Source: a virus
Virus record (IMG/VR): IMGVR_UViG_3300020578_006784
Span: 1 to 22,308 of that record
Direction: 5' to 3' (one strand)
Length of the DNA stretch: 22,308 nucleotides
The notes under the pieces: model-generated
What the model was told of the DNA's origin: nothing
Seen by the model: only the letters and a program-made list of their open reading frames with translations
Database searches by the model: none
Program-made: the position numbers and the translations under genes
Shown: positions 1-8,192 of the stretch, one piece after another
Layout of the letters: each line of letters opens with the position of its first letter
Position numbering within the stretch: position 1 is the stretch's first letter

Positions 1-316
1 TAGCAGTAGAGGCAGGAGCAGGGGCATTAGAGAATATTCTCTCATATTGCTCAACAATCTTCTCATCAAGCTCGATTTCCGAAGTCACGATAGAATCCTT
101 ATTATAAGTAAAGACTACACCGTCCTTGCGCTTATCTTGCTTAACAAATTCTCTAAAGAAGACAGGAATAAGCTGAACCTGCAATTGGTTGGCCTGGTTA
201 GGCTGCACAAATAAAACCGCAGGGTTTTTAGCTTTTAATGTATTCTTATCTTCCGAAAGAACCTCTGTTAAAATGGTTTGACCGACGTGATTTACAAATA
301 CTGTAATGTTACTCAT
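1..316 (-). CDS. conserved hypothetical protein, C-terminus outside the window
   Basis: The open frame starts with ATG at 316 and runs off the window edge, giving about 105 residues (start MSNITVFVNHVGQ). It reads as a beta-rich N-terminal part (short V/I/F strands, a region with VQLIPVFFREF), a K/D-rich stretch, and a Pro/Ala tail at the edge. I do not recognise a catalytic motif. It lies just downstream of the polymerase gene on the same strand but has its own sigma70-like promoter, whose -35 overlaps the gp43 stop codon, so it can be transcribed separately. The start is well supported because the -10 lies 6 bases before the ATG, as at other genes here. The real length cannot be judged. Confidence 0.75.
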   Translation of the reverse strand, partial: MSNITVFVNHVGQTILTEVLSEDKNTLKAKNPAVLFVQPNQANQLQVQLIPVFFREFVKQDKRKDGVVFTYNKDSIVTSEIELDEKIVEQYERIFSNAPAPASTA

Positions 317-350
317 AACATAATAATATATGATGCGAATAAAAAATCAA
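317..350 (-). promoter_or_regulatory. sigma70-like promoter of the 1-316 gene
   Basis: On the minus strand TTGATT (350-345), a 16-base spacer and TATTAT (328-323) are followed by 6 bases and then the ATG at 316. The predicted +1 is the start codon itself, so the mRNA would be leaderless. Confidence 0.6.
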
Positions 351-2938
351 GCACTTAATAAGGAGAAAAGATCACATTGAACAGCTTCACCAGGCTTCTG
401 CGGAGCCCAGTCAACTGCTTCATAAAACCGTTCGACTGCACTATACATAATTTTGTCAAACATTAAATCATGATCAGGTTCAAAAACTTTTGCAAATTCT
501 TCTGGATAGTAGTATTTGTACGCTATTGCGCTAATGCCAAACCTATTTGGTTGTTTGACGTAGAAAAATCTTATCTTATCGCCACTGCCTATTTTTTCAT
601 ATTTTTTATCTATGTTAAAAGTTTTTAACAACATATTGTGCATATAGGCGGCTTTAACGTGTAATGGCATAGATTTAACAGTTTTAAACCCGTCACATCT
701 ACTAGCATATTTTTCGTACCCTTTTAGACCAGTTACAAAAGATATGTCTCCTACAGGCAACGTTTTAAATAGTTCGTATGTTTGTGCAACAATCTCGCTG
801 GTTTTTTGCTGATCTTGAGTTAAAAGCATGGTTTCGACAATTTTCTTTGCGTGAGGTTTCAATGGAGCAGGCATTGTAGTTCTAGCAATTTCTACACCTG
901 TGTATTTAAATTTATTTGCGTGAATACCTTCTTCGTCTAAAACATGAATAACATAACGCTTTTTCTGCAAAAATACACCTACATCACAAATTACCTCGCG
1001 TTTAAAATTAATTCTACTATCATAACTGTTCAAAGCAGATTCACACCATTTCTTAATTTCGGTATTTAAATGCGTTTCAATATTTTGAACCTCATCATAA
1101 AATTCAGGGGCGATTTTACCTTTATCATCGAAAAATTTTAAACCACTCTTCTCGCATAAAGAATGCAATGTTATGTAAACTGAATCAGTATCATTGTAAA
1201 TAATTGGGTTATCTCTATCTATATCTTCTGCTGATAGCCCTGCCTTGTCTTGAATATATTTTGTTAATATGGAGTTGCCTTGCTTAATAACTGCCTGACC
1301 TGTTAAAGTAATACTTCTAGCAAGATCATCATCGCCTAGAGGAAAAACTTTATTACCTAAAGCGCCGTATACTGAATTAATGAAAATTTTAATTGTATGT
1401 TGTTTGATATTGAGTCTGCTTATTTCATCTTTTAATTTAGAATAGTCTGGATCAGTCTTTGGCAAACTAGATAGGTGCTTTTTAGCCTTTTTAAGATCCT
1501 TTCTTACTTGAACTCTGAGCTTATAGTTTTGATCTACCATCTCTGGGATAATGCCCTTGTTTTTTTGAGAAAACAAAACCTTAGCCTTGCTTAAGCTTAA
1601 TTTTTCTTGTTTGACTAGCTGGGCAAATTTTGAGATCGGTACTGCCACTGTCTTTCCATTAACATCTCGTATTACTACTTCTTTGTCATTTTGACTTTCA
1701 ATTACGCCCATTTTTGTTTCTGGAGAAAGATTAAGGGTGACCATAACAGAGGGGTATAGACTGTTTGCATCAAAACTTACAACATTTTTCTGAAACCCTC
1801 TTTTTGGTTCACTAACATAGGCGCCTTCGTTTTGTTTTCCATCGTCCTCAGCCCGTACAAACGTAGGAATTCTTCTATGCTTGTACCTAGCTCTAATTGC
1901 ACATGCACCAATAATAACGCTCATGCTGCCCATTGCAGCTTCCATAGTAGTAAGTCCTGTATAGCTGAGCATCCTCAATAACTCAAAGTATTGAAGCTTT
2001 TCTTCTAGTTTAACAAGCAACCTAACGTCTTGAACATTATAATCCACAAACGTCTCCCAGTCGGTATCAGCCAAACTACTTAGGTTTGTCTCACCGTAAT
2101 CAACCTTTTGTTCATTTAATTCTATTTTTGCAATACTGTTTAACTTATAGTTTTCGCGTAGTGTAAGGCAAAATCTTTTGTAAATGTCTAGGTAGTCAAG
2201 ACATGATATACCGTCTATATACCAACGTATTTGCTCCTTGCCGAACTGTCCTTTGAGTGTTCTACTATAAACACGGCCCACTGGACTTAGTCTAGCAACC
2301 GTCTCATCATCAAACAAAACTCTTGTACGATTAATAACATATGGCAAATCAAATAGAATGGAATTCCACCCCAGTATAACATCAGGATAGTCTTTCTCCA
2401 TGTGAGAAATAAATTTTTCTAACAATTCTTTTTCTGTTTTGCAGTGTATAAAAACTTGATCTGTTGTAATTTTTTTAAACGGCTTAACCCCCCATGTGAT
2501 AAACCTTTTAGTTAGAGTGTCGTAAATAGTAATAATATTGATAGGGTGGTTTGCAGTCTCTATATTAGGAAAATCATCTACAGAATATGTCTCTATATCT
2601 AAAAAGAAAATCTTAAGAGGAAATTGAGCAAACTCTGGTGTTTCGTTGGTCTCCCAGAAATTATCCAATAAAAACTGTTGGGCTGGGGATAGATTTTCAA
2701 AAACTCTTGTCGTACCTGTTTCTCTCAAGTACTTGGACTTTTCGAATTGATTTTTAAAGCTTTTTTTCTTTAAGTGTGTATTGAATATACTGATAGCATC
2801 CTTAGAGTTATTGCTTTCTAAGAAGATATATGGATGATAAGTTGAATCAATGGCAATTCTATTGCCGGCGTGATCCCAGGTAAAAAGTCTTATTAGCTCC
2901 TGTCTAGGATCGTATGCAACGTTTCTATAGCCAATCAT
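347..2938 (-). CDS. 43: family B DNA polymerase (T4 gp43)
   Basis: Replicative DNA polymerase with 3'-5' proofreading exonuclease, about 863 residues, close to the T4 gp43 length. Exonuclease motifs are visible in order: FLDIET near residue 115 (catalytic D and E), the WNSILFDLPY motif near 192, and YNVQDV near 303 (Y and D of Exo III). Polymerase motif A is DANSLYPSV near 390, motif B is the K-x3-NSVYGALGN segment near 520, and motif C is YNDTDSVY near 583 with both catalytic aspartates. The end carries a short hydrophobic-acidic tail (CDLFSLL), a likely sliding-clamp binding peptide by family analogy. I start at ATG 2938, not the upstream TTG at 2944, because TATAAT lies 6 bases before that ATG. 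No split, intein or intron is seen. Confidence 0.97.
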   Translation of the reverse strand: MIGYRNVAYDPRQELIRLFTWDHAGNRIAIDSTYHPYIFLESNNSKDAISIFNTHLKKKSFKNQFEKSKYLRETGTTRVFENLSPAQQFLLDNFWETNETPEFAQFPLKIFFLDIETYSVDDFPNIETANHPINIITIYDTLTKRFITWGVKPFKKITTDQVFIHCKTEKELLEKFISHMEKDYPDVILGWNSILFDLPYVINRTRVLFDDETVARLSPVGRVYSRTLKGQFGKEQIRWYIDGISCLDYLDIYKRFCLTLRENYKLNSIAKIELNEQKVDYGETNLSSLADTDWETFVDYNVQDVRLLVKLEEKLQYFELLRMLSYTGLTTMEAAMGSMSVIIGACAIRARYKHRRIPTFVRAEDDGKQNEGAYVSEPKRGFQKNVVSFDANSLYPSVMVTLNLSPETKMGVIESQNDKEVVIRDVNGKTVAVPISKFAQLVKQEKLSLSKAKVLFSQKNKGIIPEMVDQNYKLRVQVRKDLKKAKKHLSSLPKTDPDYSKLKDEISRLNIKQHTIKIFINSVYGALGNKVFPLGDDDLARSITLTGQAVIKQGNSILTKYIQDKAGLSAEDIDRDNPIIYNDTDSVYITLHSLCEKSGLKFFDDKGKIAPEFYDEVQNIETHLNTEIKKWCESALNSYDSRINFKREVICDVGVFLQKKRYVIHVLDEEGIHANKFKYTGVEIARTTMPAPLKPHAKKIVETMLLTQDQQKTSEIVAQTYELFKTLPVGDISFVTGLKGYEKYASRCDGFKTVKSMPLHVKAAYMHNMLLKTFNIDKKYEKIGSGDKIRFFYVKQPNRFGISAIAYKYYYPEEFAKVFEPDHDLMFDKIMYSAVERFYEAVDWAPQKPGEAVQCDLFSLLSA

Positions 2939-2944
2939 ATACAA

Positions 2945-2950
2945 ATTATA
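2945..2950 (-). promoter_or_regulatory. -10 element of the gp43 promoter
   Basis: A perfect TATAAT on the minus strand (2950-2945) is followed by 6 bases and the gp43 ATG. The -35 position is weak (a TGGCTT-like hexamer), so this could be an activator-dependent (middle-type) promoter. That last point is inference. Confidence 0.5.
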
Positions 2951-2972
2951 ATGGAATAAATACCTTAAGCCA

Positions 2973-2983
2973 TATAATATAAT
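2973..2983 (+). promoter_or_regulatory. -10 element(s) of the 2986 gene
   Basis: Overlapping TATAAT hexamers occur at 2973-2978 and 2978-2983; the first lies 7 bases before ATG 2986. No clear -35 is seen. A late-type box AATAAATA at 2955-2962 would instead give an 18-base leader. The region is divergent with gp43, so both promoters share about 45 bases. Confidence 0.45.
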
Positions 2984-2985
2984 AC

Positions 2986-3180
2986 ATGGATAAGATAATG
3001 CAATTTTTTGACTTTAACAAACCGTGCCCGCCAGAAATAACTGATTGTGACCAGCACAGAGCCCAATTTATAAGAGATTTGAATGATTTAAAAATGAGAG
3101 GTGGGTGCGGCACATGTATAGAAAAACAACTTAGACACCGATATATGGCAATGCTACAGTCGCATTTGAAGCAGGTATGA
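2986..3180 (+). CDS. small Cys-containing hypothetical protein (64 aa)
   Basis: This 64-residue protein starts MDKIMQFFDFNK. It has four cysteines, two of them in a CGTC pair near residue 41-44 followed by a basic helix (EKQLRHRYMAML). The spacing (one Cys near 14, one near 21, then CxxC) is compatible with a small metal or redox site, but no family is recognised. It is translationally coupled to the next gene: its TGA overlaps that gene's ATG as ATGA at 3177-3180. Downstream is a membrane protein that also carries cysteine pairs, so the two may act together. That functional link is inference from overlap and shared Cys content. Confidence 0.7.
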   Translation: MDKIMQFFDFNKPCPPEITDCDQHRAQFIRDLNDLKMRGGCGTCIEKQLRHRYMAMLQSHLKQV

Positions 3181-3497
3181 CAGAATATATAGTTGGTTGC
3201 CTGGCTGTCTGTAGCACGCTATTATTATGGTTTGCTAGCCCATTAAAAATAACTTTGGCGAAGCTTTTTTTTAGAAAAGATATATTGTTGCCCGGTGAGT
3301 TTGATGATATTTTATTTCTGAAGAATAAAATTATTGGTAAGTTAACTGCATGTTGGATATGTCTTAGCTTTTGGCTTTCATTATTTGTAGGTATAATACT
3401 TACTTTATTATTCAGCTGTACCTGGTACATGCCGCTAATAACGTTCTTTACCTACCCGTGCCTGGCATACATTTTTAAAACAATTGCTAAAATTTAA
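3177..3497 (+). CDS. small integral membrane protein, DUF1360-like
   Basis: A 106-residue protein with an N-terminal hydrophobic helix (about 3-20), a short basic loop (residues 24-34) and two or three further hydrophobic segments (about 55-77 and 80-102). It contains a CWICLSFW segment near residue 60, which resembles the Cys-x-x-Cys plus Trp pattern of small DUF1360-type membrane proteins; that assignment is from memory and tentative. It is coupled to the upstream 64-residue gene by an ATGA overlap. Its last four bases overlap the convergent glycosyltransferase gene. Likely location is the host inner membrane. Function is unknown. Confidence 0.7.
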   Translation: MTEYIVGCLAVCSTLLLWFASPLKITLAKLFFRKDILLPGEFDDILFLKNKIIGKLTACWICLSFWLSLFVGIILTLLFSCTWYMPLITFFTYPCLAYIFKTIAKI

Positions 3498-4735
3498 ATA
3501 CCGTTAATAGCATTAAGCTTTTTACGTTCAGGGCTACCATATGGGTGATTAAACAATTCATAGTAACAGTCTAAATTGGACCCATCTTCTAACCATCTGG
3601 TATCAGCTTGCTTACGTGCTTTAGCGCAAATGTTCATGTATTTACCTTTTTTACTTAGAACCTCTCTTATAATCCCTACCATTTCCTCACCAGTATTAAA
3701 CCTAAACTCTGCATCTTTGTATGTGCAAAGATCTTGGCATGCAATAGGCAGCCCAAAGCAATTTGCTTCTATCCATTTTAAATCAGATTTACTTTTGTTA
3801 AAATTATTATTCTGCAAAGGGGCAACCATCATGTTAATTCTCAAATTTTGTATTGCCTCACCATAATTGTAGAGATTTACCCATGGGTGAAATTCAACTA
3901 GGCCTTTATCAATCAAAGGTCTGATTGGCAAAGGAAATGCACCTAAAAATACCCACTGAAACTCATTGTATGTTTCATAGATGGCCCGTACGACATGCGC
4001 AAAATCATCATTTTGATTTACACGGTTCTCGACATCAAAATGAGCACCAGACCCTGAATATAGAATTCGCGGTTTGTGTTTGTAAGCGTCATAATTCGAG
4101 CTTATCTTTTTTTCATCATAAAATCTTCCTAGCCAAAATTTTGGAGGATAGTTAGGTATTATTGTAATATTCTTATGCCCTGTCTTCTCAGCATAATAAT
4201 CTTTCATAAACTGACAAGTAACAGTTACCTCGTCACATAGAGATATAATTTCTTGAGCATTTTTCCTAATCTCCGGATCTACAAAAGCTGTTTTAAATTT
4301 ATTATAATCAGGAATATCTTCGCTAAACACCACATCGTCAATTTCATATATTATTCTAAATCCATTGCCAGTTTGTTTTAACATCTGAGCAGATACCTCT
4401 TTAAGGAATTTGATAAACTGTAGTTGGGAGGACGTTGCTTGTCTTTGTACGCGCACTGCTCTGACATTCACATACCAGCGGGGATCAAGTACCATGACCG
4501 TGCTACCATGCACAGTCATTTTATTGTATGCATTTAAAAGATGTTCTGGCCAAAGCATTCTCCAGAAACCACAGCCAGAGTAATCGGCATAATACTGCAC
4601 GGCACGAGGAAGATTTGTATCAGGCGGCGGTGTATTGTCTGGCTTTAGCACAGGAGCAGGTTGCTCTTGTGCTGCAAGTGATTGCCTGTTGATTTGTTGA
4701 AGAAGAGGATTGGTGTATATACCGGTGGTAAACAT
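3494..4735 (-). CDS. putative GT-B glycosyltransferase
   Basis: A 413-residue protein with features of a GT-B (family 4-like) glycosyltransferase. The N-terminal half has Rossmann-like strands and an IIYEIDDVVF segment near 132. The junction is NITIIPNYPPKFW near 195. The C-terminal domain opens with PRILYSGSGAHFD near 223, continues with FVFLGAFPLP-like strands, and has a donor-site helix (SDLKWIEANCFGLPIACQD near 318-336). The Pro/Gln-rich N-terminus (residues 15-45) is probably disordered. It sits downstream of gp46 but has its own sigma70-like promoter across the gp46 stop codon. Target is unknown: phage DNA, a virion protein or a host surface glycan are all possible. Similar genes are frequent in marine T4-type phages. 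Confidence 0.75.
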   Translation of the reverse strand: MFTTGIYTNPLLQQINRQSLAAQEQPAPVLKPDNTPPPDTNLPRAVQYYADYSGCGFWRMLWPEHLLNAYNKMTVHGSTVMVLDPRWYVNVRAVRVQRQATSSQLQFIKFLKEVSAQMLKQTGNGFRIIYEIDDVVFSEDIPDYNKFKTAFVDPEIRKNAQEIISLCDEVTVTCQFMKDYYAEKTGHKNITIIPNYPPKFWLGRFYDEKKISSNYDAYKHKPRILYSGSGAHFDVENRVNQNDDFAHVVRAIYETYNEFQWVFLGAFPLPIRPLIDKGLVEFHPWVNLYNYGEAIQNLRINMMVAPLQNNNFNKSKSDLKWIEANCFGLPIACQDLCTYKDAEFRFNTGEEMVGIIREVLSKKGKYMNICAKARKQADTRWLEDGSNLDCYYELFNHPYGSPERKKLNAINGI

Positions 4736-4742
4736 TTCTATA

Positions 4743-4770
4743 TATATAGACTATTTTATATGAATTTCAA
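4743..4770 (-). promoter_or_regulatory. sigma70-like promoter of the glycosyltransferase gene
   Basis: Minus-strand TTGAAA (4770-4765), a 16-base spacer and TATATA (4748-4743) are followed by 7 bases and ATG 4735. The -35 overlaps the gp46 stop codon. The TA repeat makes the exact -10 register uncertain. Confidence 0.5.
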
Positions 4771-6572
4771 CGTATACCTGCGCAAGAGAGAGTGGTAATT
4801 CCGTTATTTTTCTCTAGTGTAATAAGATCTCCGTTCACAAATTTAGCACATTCTTTTCTATGAGATATCACATAAATGCCAAACATATTTTTTGAAACTA
4901 ATTCATTGAGTAAATTTAAAACCAACTCTACACCGGTTTCGTCCAAGCTCGTATCCAGAAGCTCATCATAGAACTGTATGCTATAGAATATATTTCCTTG
5001 CAGACTTAACATATCAATAAAACTGAACATAATAGCCAAGTCTATTACTTTTCTTTCCGCCCCACTAAAATTAAAATATGTGGTTATTTTACCTTTATCG
5101 TTAATAATTTGTTCTTCAAAATATTCGTTGAAAGTTATTACAGCATTGGAATTAAGTTTTTTAAGATAGTATGAAAGCTTGCTGTTAAACAATGTTAAAA
5201 TTCTCTTTACAATAAAACTCTTTACCCCTTCTTCACTTACAACAAATTTGACTGTGTCTAGCAGGTTTAATGCCTTTTCTAAGCCTTCAATCTTTTTTAG
5301 GATATCTGCATGCTTAGTTTTTGCATCATCAAGAAGTTTGTTAAGACTTGTGCTGGTATCGGTTAAATGCTGTAAGTCCTGATCTACTTGTTTATTGTAT
5401 TGCTTGAGCTGTTCTATTCTATCTCTATTATGTTTTAACTGCTGAACTGCTAAAGTGCTTTGATTAATATTATTTTGACCTTTTTTAATTGCATCTTGTA
5501 TTTTTGTCTTCAGGCCAGTAAGCTCAAATATTTTTGCCTCAAAGGTTTTTATTTCTTCTTCCCTGCTCTTTATCTCCATCTTAAATTCATCTTTCTTTTG
5601 TTTAATATGGTTAATATGCGTTTTGTCTATAGGTTTCAAGCATGTAGGGCATACATCCTTGTCTGTTCCAATCTTCGATACAGTTGTAAAGACTATTTCA
5701 TTTTTAGTTTCCAGAGTTGCCACTTGCTTACCTAGCTCTTGTATCTTTGTATCACACTCGGCTAATTTTTCATTTAACAATACGAGGTTTTTAGATATTT
5801 CTTCAGTATTAATTTCTTTATAACCACTGATTTGATCCTCTAGTTGGCTCAACTCTACTGTGTTATCCTTTTGTCTTTTTTCAAGAGTTTTTTTTCTATT
5901 TTCATATTCAAGATGCAAGGTCTTCTGTTGCTGCTGCGTGGTATTAATACTGTTAGAAACTTCATCAGACCTGGTAGATTCAATATCAAATTCTTTTTTA
6001 ACAGTAGACTGTTCTTCCCTAAGTTGAGAGAGCATTTTACTAAAAATTTCTAAATTAAATATACCTTCAATAAATTTTCGCTTCTCTGCTTTCTTTTTTG
6101 CCATAAATGGCACAGTGTTATTAACAGTCATAATAACGCAGTTCTGAAATATTTCAGGGGTGCATTGAAGTATTTGCATCACATACTCAGTAGTATTAGC
6201 AATACTATCTCTAGTTATATCATGATCATTTTGGTATAAGGTACAGCGACTTGGTTCGAGTGTTCTTACTATTTCGTAATTATTAATTTCATTGTTACTT
6301 TGTATACTAAAACTTAATGAAACTTCACATGTCTTTCCTGTGATGTTATTAATAACAAATTCTTTTTTTAATTCACGCAAAGTAGTGCCAAACAAAGCAA
6401 AATGAAGTGCGTCAGGTATAGTGCTTTTACCCACTCCGTTGCGTCTGTCTATCTGATCTCTGTTAATGCCTGTAATGCCATGAAGCCCTGGCTTAAAATT
6501 AATAATTACAGGCGTGTGCCCGACACTTAAGAAGTTTTTAATGGATAATTTTTTAAAAATAATCTTCTTCAT
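4767..6572 (-). CDS. 46: recombination endonuclease subunit, SbcC/Rad50-like (gp46)
   Basis: ATPase subunit of the gp46/gp47 complex that resects DNA ends for recombination-dependent replication and host DNA breakdown, 601 residues. The P-loop NGVGKST is near 45-51; an insertion separates it from the preceding GIN, as in several phage relatives. A long coiled coil follows (about 180-430), broken by the zinc hook CPTC at 308-311. The C-terminal lobe has the ABC signature FSGAE near 501-505, a Walker B/D-loop segment QFYDELLDTSLDETG from 532, and the switch His in VISHR near 570. Its ATG overlaps the gp47 stop as ATGA, the last link of the operon that starts at uvsY. Confidence 0.96.
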   Translation of the reverse strand: MKKIIFKKLSIKNFLSVGHTPVIINFKPGLHGITGINRDQIDRRNGVGKSTIPDALHFALFGTTLRELKKEFVINNITGKTCEVSLSFSIQSNNEINNYEIVRTLEPSRCTLYQNDHDITRDSIANTTEYVMQILQCTPEIFQNCVIMTVNNTVPFMAKKKAEKRKFIEGIFNLEIFSKMLSQLREEQSTVKKEFDIESTRSDEVSNSINTTQQQQKTLHLEYENRKKTLEKRQKDNTVELSQLEDQISGYKEINTEEISKNLVLLNEKLAECDTKIQELGKQVATLETKNEIVFTTVSKIGTDKDVCPTCLKPIDKTHINHIKQKKDEFKMEIKSREEEIKTFEAKIFELTGLKTKIQDAIKKGQNNINQSTLAVQQLKHNRDRIEQLKQYNKQVDQDLQHLTDTSTSLNKLLDDAKTKHADILKKIEGLEKALNLLDTVKFVVSEEGVKSFIVKRILTLFNSKLSYYLKKLNSNAVITFNEYFEEQIINDKGKITTYFNFSGAERKVIDLAIMFSFIDMLSLQGNIFYSIQFYDELLDTSLDETGVELVLNLLNELVSKNMFGIYVISHRKECAKFVNGDLITLEKNNGITTLSCAGIR

Positions 6573-7621
6573 TTACACTGGTTGTATAGTGATATTGTGT
6601 ATTCAACTACATCTTTTTTATTTTGTATGTCGAGCATCTCAACAAAATCTGTTATGGCTCGGGTAATATCTACACCACTCAAGTCAACTTCTTCTTGATT
6701 GCCTGCACCGAACTTATCAAAATTAGCAGTATTATCTACCACATAGCTAAGAGGTGTGTAGGTACTTATTTTTGTAGATAGTCTGTCTAAATCAGTATTA
6801 GATATAGTTTTATCTATTTCTAATTTAATAATATTATTATTAATAAGCTGCTTACCTTCAGTCTTGAAATTCTTCATTTTGATTAAATCTGTCAAAGATA
6901 TTTTCACGTGTTTAGGTGAAATATTGTTTTCGTAAAATGTGTATGATGAATTAGACATATCTAAAATATAATAGCCCTTGGTTGATCCTTCATCACCAAA
7001 ATCTAACTGGAACGGCGATCCTACATAAAGAATAGTGCCTTTTTTATATTTCCTTTCCTCTCTTAGATGAAAATGCCCAGAAATAATAAGCGGGGCCTTG
7101 GCAATTAAATCATCTGTTTTAAAGCCATGGTCGCAAGTTTTATGAGCATTCATCTTAAAGCTTTCAATTTCAAAGTGTCCAAATATTATATCTGATTGAG
7201 GAATATCTTTAATCTCGGTTCCCCAAGGAGCAAAAAAGCACTCTGTTCCGCAGAACTGCATGGTTGTAGGAGAATCAAGCACTGTAATATTAGGTCTGCC
7301 GCTAAAAATCCTAATACTGTTAACGCTACAATTATTTTTATAAAAAGAATCGTGATTACCAGCAAGCATGTATAGATGAAAACCGCTAAACAAATTCAAT
7401 ATTACACTTGCTTGATGAAGAGTGTTCACAGTTATCTCGCTTCTACTATGAAAAAAATCGCCGCAAAAAATTATATCTGTTATATTTTTTGCTTCTAATT
7501 CAGAAATAATCCACTTAGCCCAGTTGTAGGATATCTCATGCCAAGTAGGACTATTGACATGAACCCCTAAATGCAAATCAGATATTACGGCAACTTTTTT
7601 AGAGTTAGGCATTACTCTCAT
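6569..7621 (-). CDS. 47: recombination endonuclease subunit, Mre11/SbcD-like (gp47)
   Basis: Metallophosphoesterase nuclease partner of gp46, 350 residues. Metal-binding motifs are in the right order: ISDLHLG (D15, H17), FCGDFFHSR (D55), AGNHDS (N89, H90), a GHFE segment in mid-protein and SGHFH about 190, which together form the two-metal site. The C-terminal third is the less conserved part that contacts the gp46 coiled-coil base in this family. The start at 7621 overlaps gp55 by 17 bases; an in-frame ATG at 7612 is an equally possible start. The stop overlaps the gp46 ATG, matching the need for equal amounts of both subunits. Confidence 0.96.
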   Translation of the reverse strand: MRVMPNSKKVAVISDLHLGVHVNSPTWHEISYNWAKWIISELEAKNITDIIFCGDFFHSRSEITVNTLHQASVILNLFSGFHLYMLAGNHDSFYKNNCSVNSIRIFSGRPNITVLDSPTTMQFCGTECFFAPWGTEIKDIPQSDIIFGHFEIESFKMNAHKTCDHGFKTDDLIAKAPLIISGHFHLREERKYKKGTILYVGSPFQLDFGDEGSTKGYYILDMSNSSYTFYENNISPKHVKISLTDLIKMKNFKTEGKQLINNNIIKLEIDKTISNTDLDRLSTKISTYTPLSYVVDNTANFDKFGAGNQEEVDLSGVDITRAITDFVEMLDIQNKKDVVEYTISLYNQCK

Positions 7622-8192
7622 TATAGATACTATTATCTAATATTCCAGTAACGTCCTGAGTATAAACACGTACGCCTGACTCATCTTCGTTTTGGTTTAT
7701 TAGCTCACTATAATGCTTTTCTCTATAATCTGTTATTAATTGATGGTGTTTCTTTTCCTTCTTAATACGGCTAATAAAGGCGTGAAATGCTATCGTGGTA
7801 AAATAGCTAAACGGGCTAAAACCATGGTCTAGTTTAAACTTTTTATATTTCAGTGCCTGGTACATTTTTACTACAGCATCTCCTATCATCTCATCCCTAT
7901 AACTATAGTTAATAAAATTAGGGGCAAAAGATAGTCCGTAGGCAATACGCCTTATGGCTTCAGCAAGATAATCGGTAATTTTATCGGTTTTATAGTATTG
8001 ACGGATTTCATCTTCAAACTGCTTACTATTAACGTAATGAGGTTTTTCAGATGGTTTGAGCTTCTTACCTTTGATGACGCTCTCACCAGTCAGTACAGCC
8101 ACCGCGGTACTAATATCTAATATCTCTGGAATATCAGAATATACTGATCTCTTAGATTTCTTAATAGTGTTCTTTTTTTGTTTTTTCTTCAT
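7605..8192 (-). CDS. 55: late-transcription sigma factor (gp55)
   Basis: Phage sigma factor that directs host RNA polymerase to late promoters, 195 residues, close to the T4 gp55 length. A Lys-rich N-terminus (first 17 residues) is followed by the sigma region-2-like core, FINYSYRDEMIGDAVVKMYQ around 105-124 and FSPFSYFTTIAFHAFISR around 138-155, ending in a basic patch KKEKKHHQ. The acidic tail ends near a hydrophobic stretch that may contact the sliding clamp as in T4; that is inference. It sits between uvsW (4-base ATGA overlap) and gp47. Many TATAAATA-type boxes in this window are its expected targets. Confidence 0.93.
   Translation of the reverse strand: MKKKQKKNTIKKSKRSVYSDIPEILDISTAVAVLTGESVIKGKKLKPSEKPHYVNSKQFEDEIRQYYKTDKITDYLAEAIRRIAYGLSFAPNFINYSYRDEMIGDAVVKMYQALKYKKFKLDHGFSPFSYFTTIAFHAFISRIKKEKKHHQLITDYREKHYSELINQNEDESGVRVYTQDVTGILDNSIYNESNA

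Noticed and set aside
2939-2944. TTG start at 2944 for DNA polymerase
   Set aside because: It adds only two residues and would put the start directly against the -10; ATG 2938 fits the 6-base spacing.
3131-3430. Minus-strand frame of about 99 codons
   Set aside because: It lies opposite two coupled plus-strand genes with an ATGA junction and membrane-type sequence. It has no promoter of either class.
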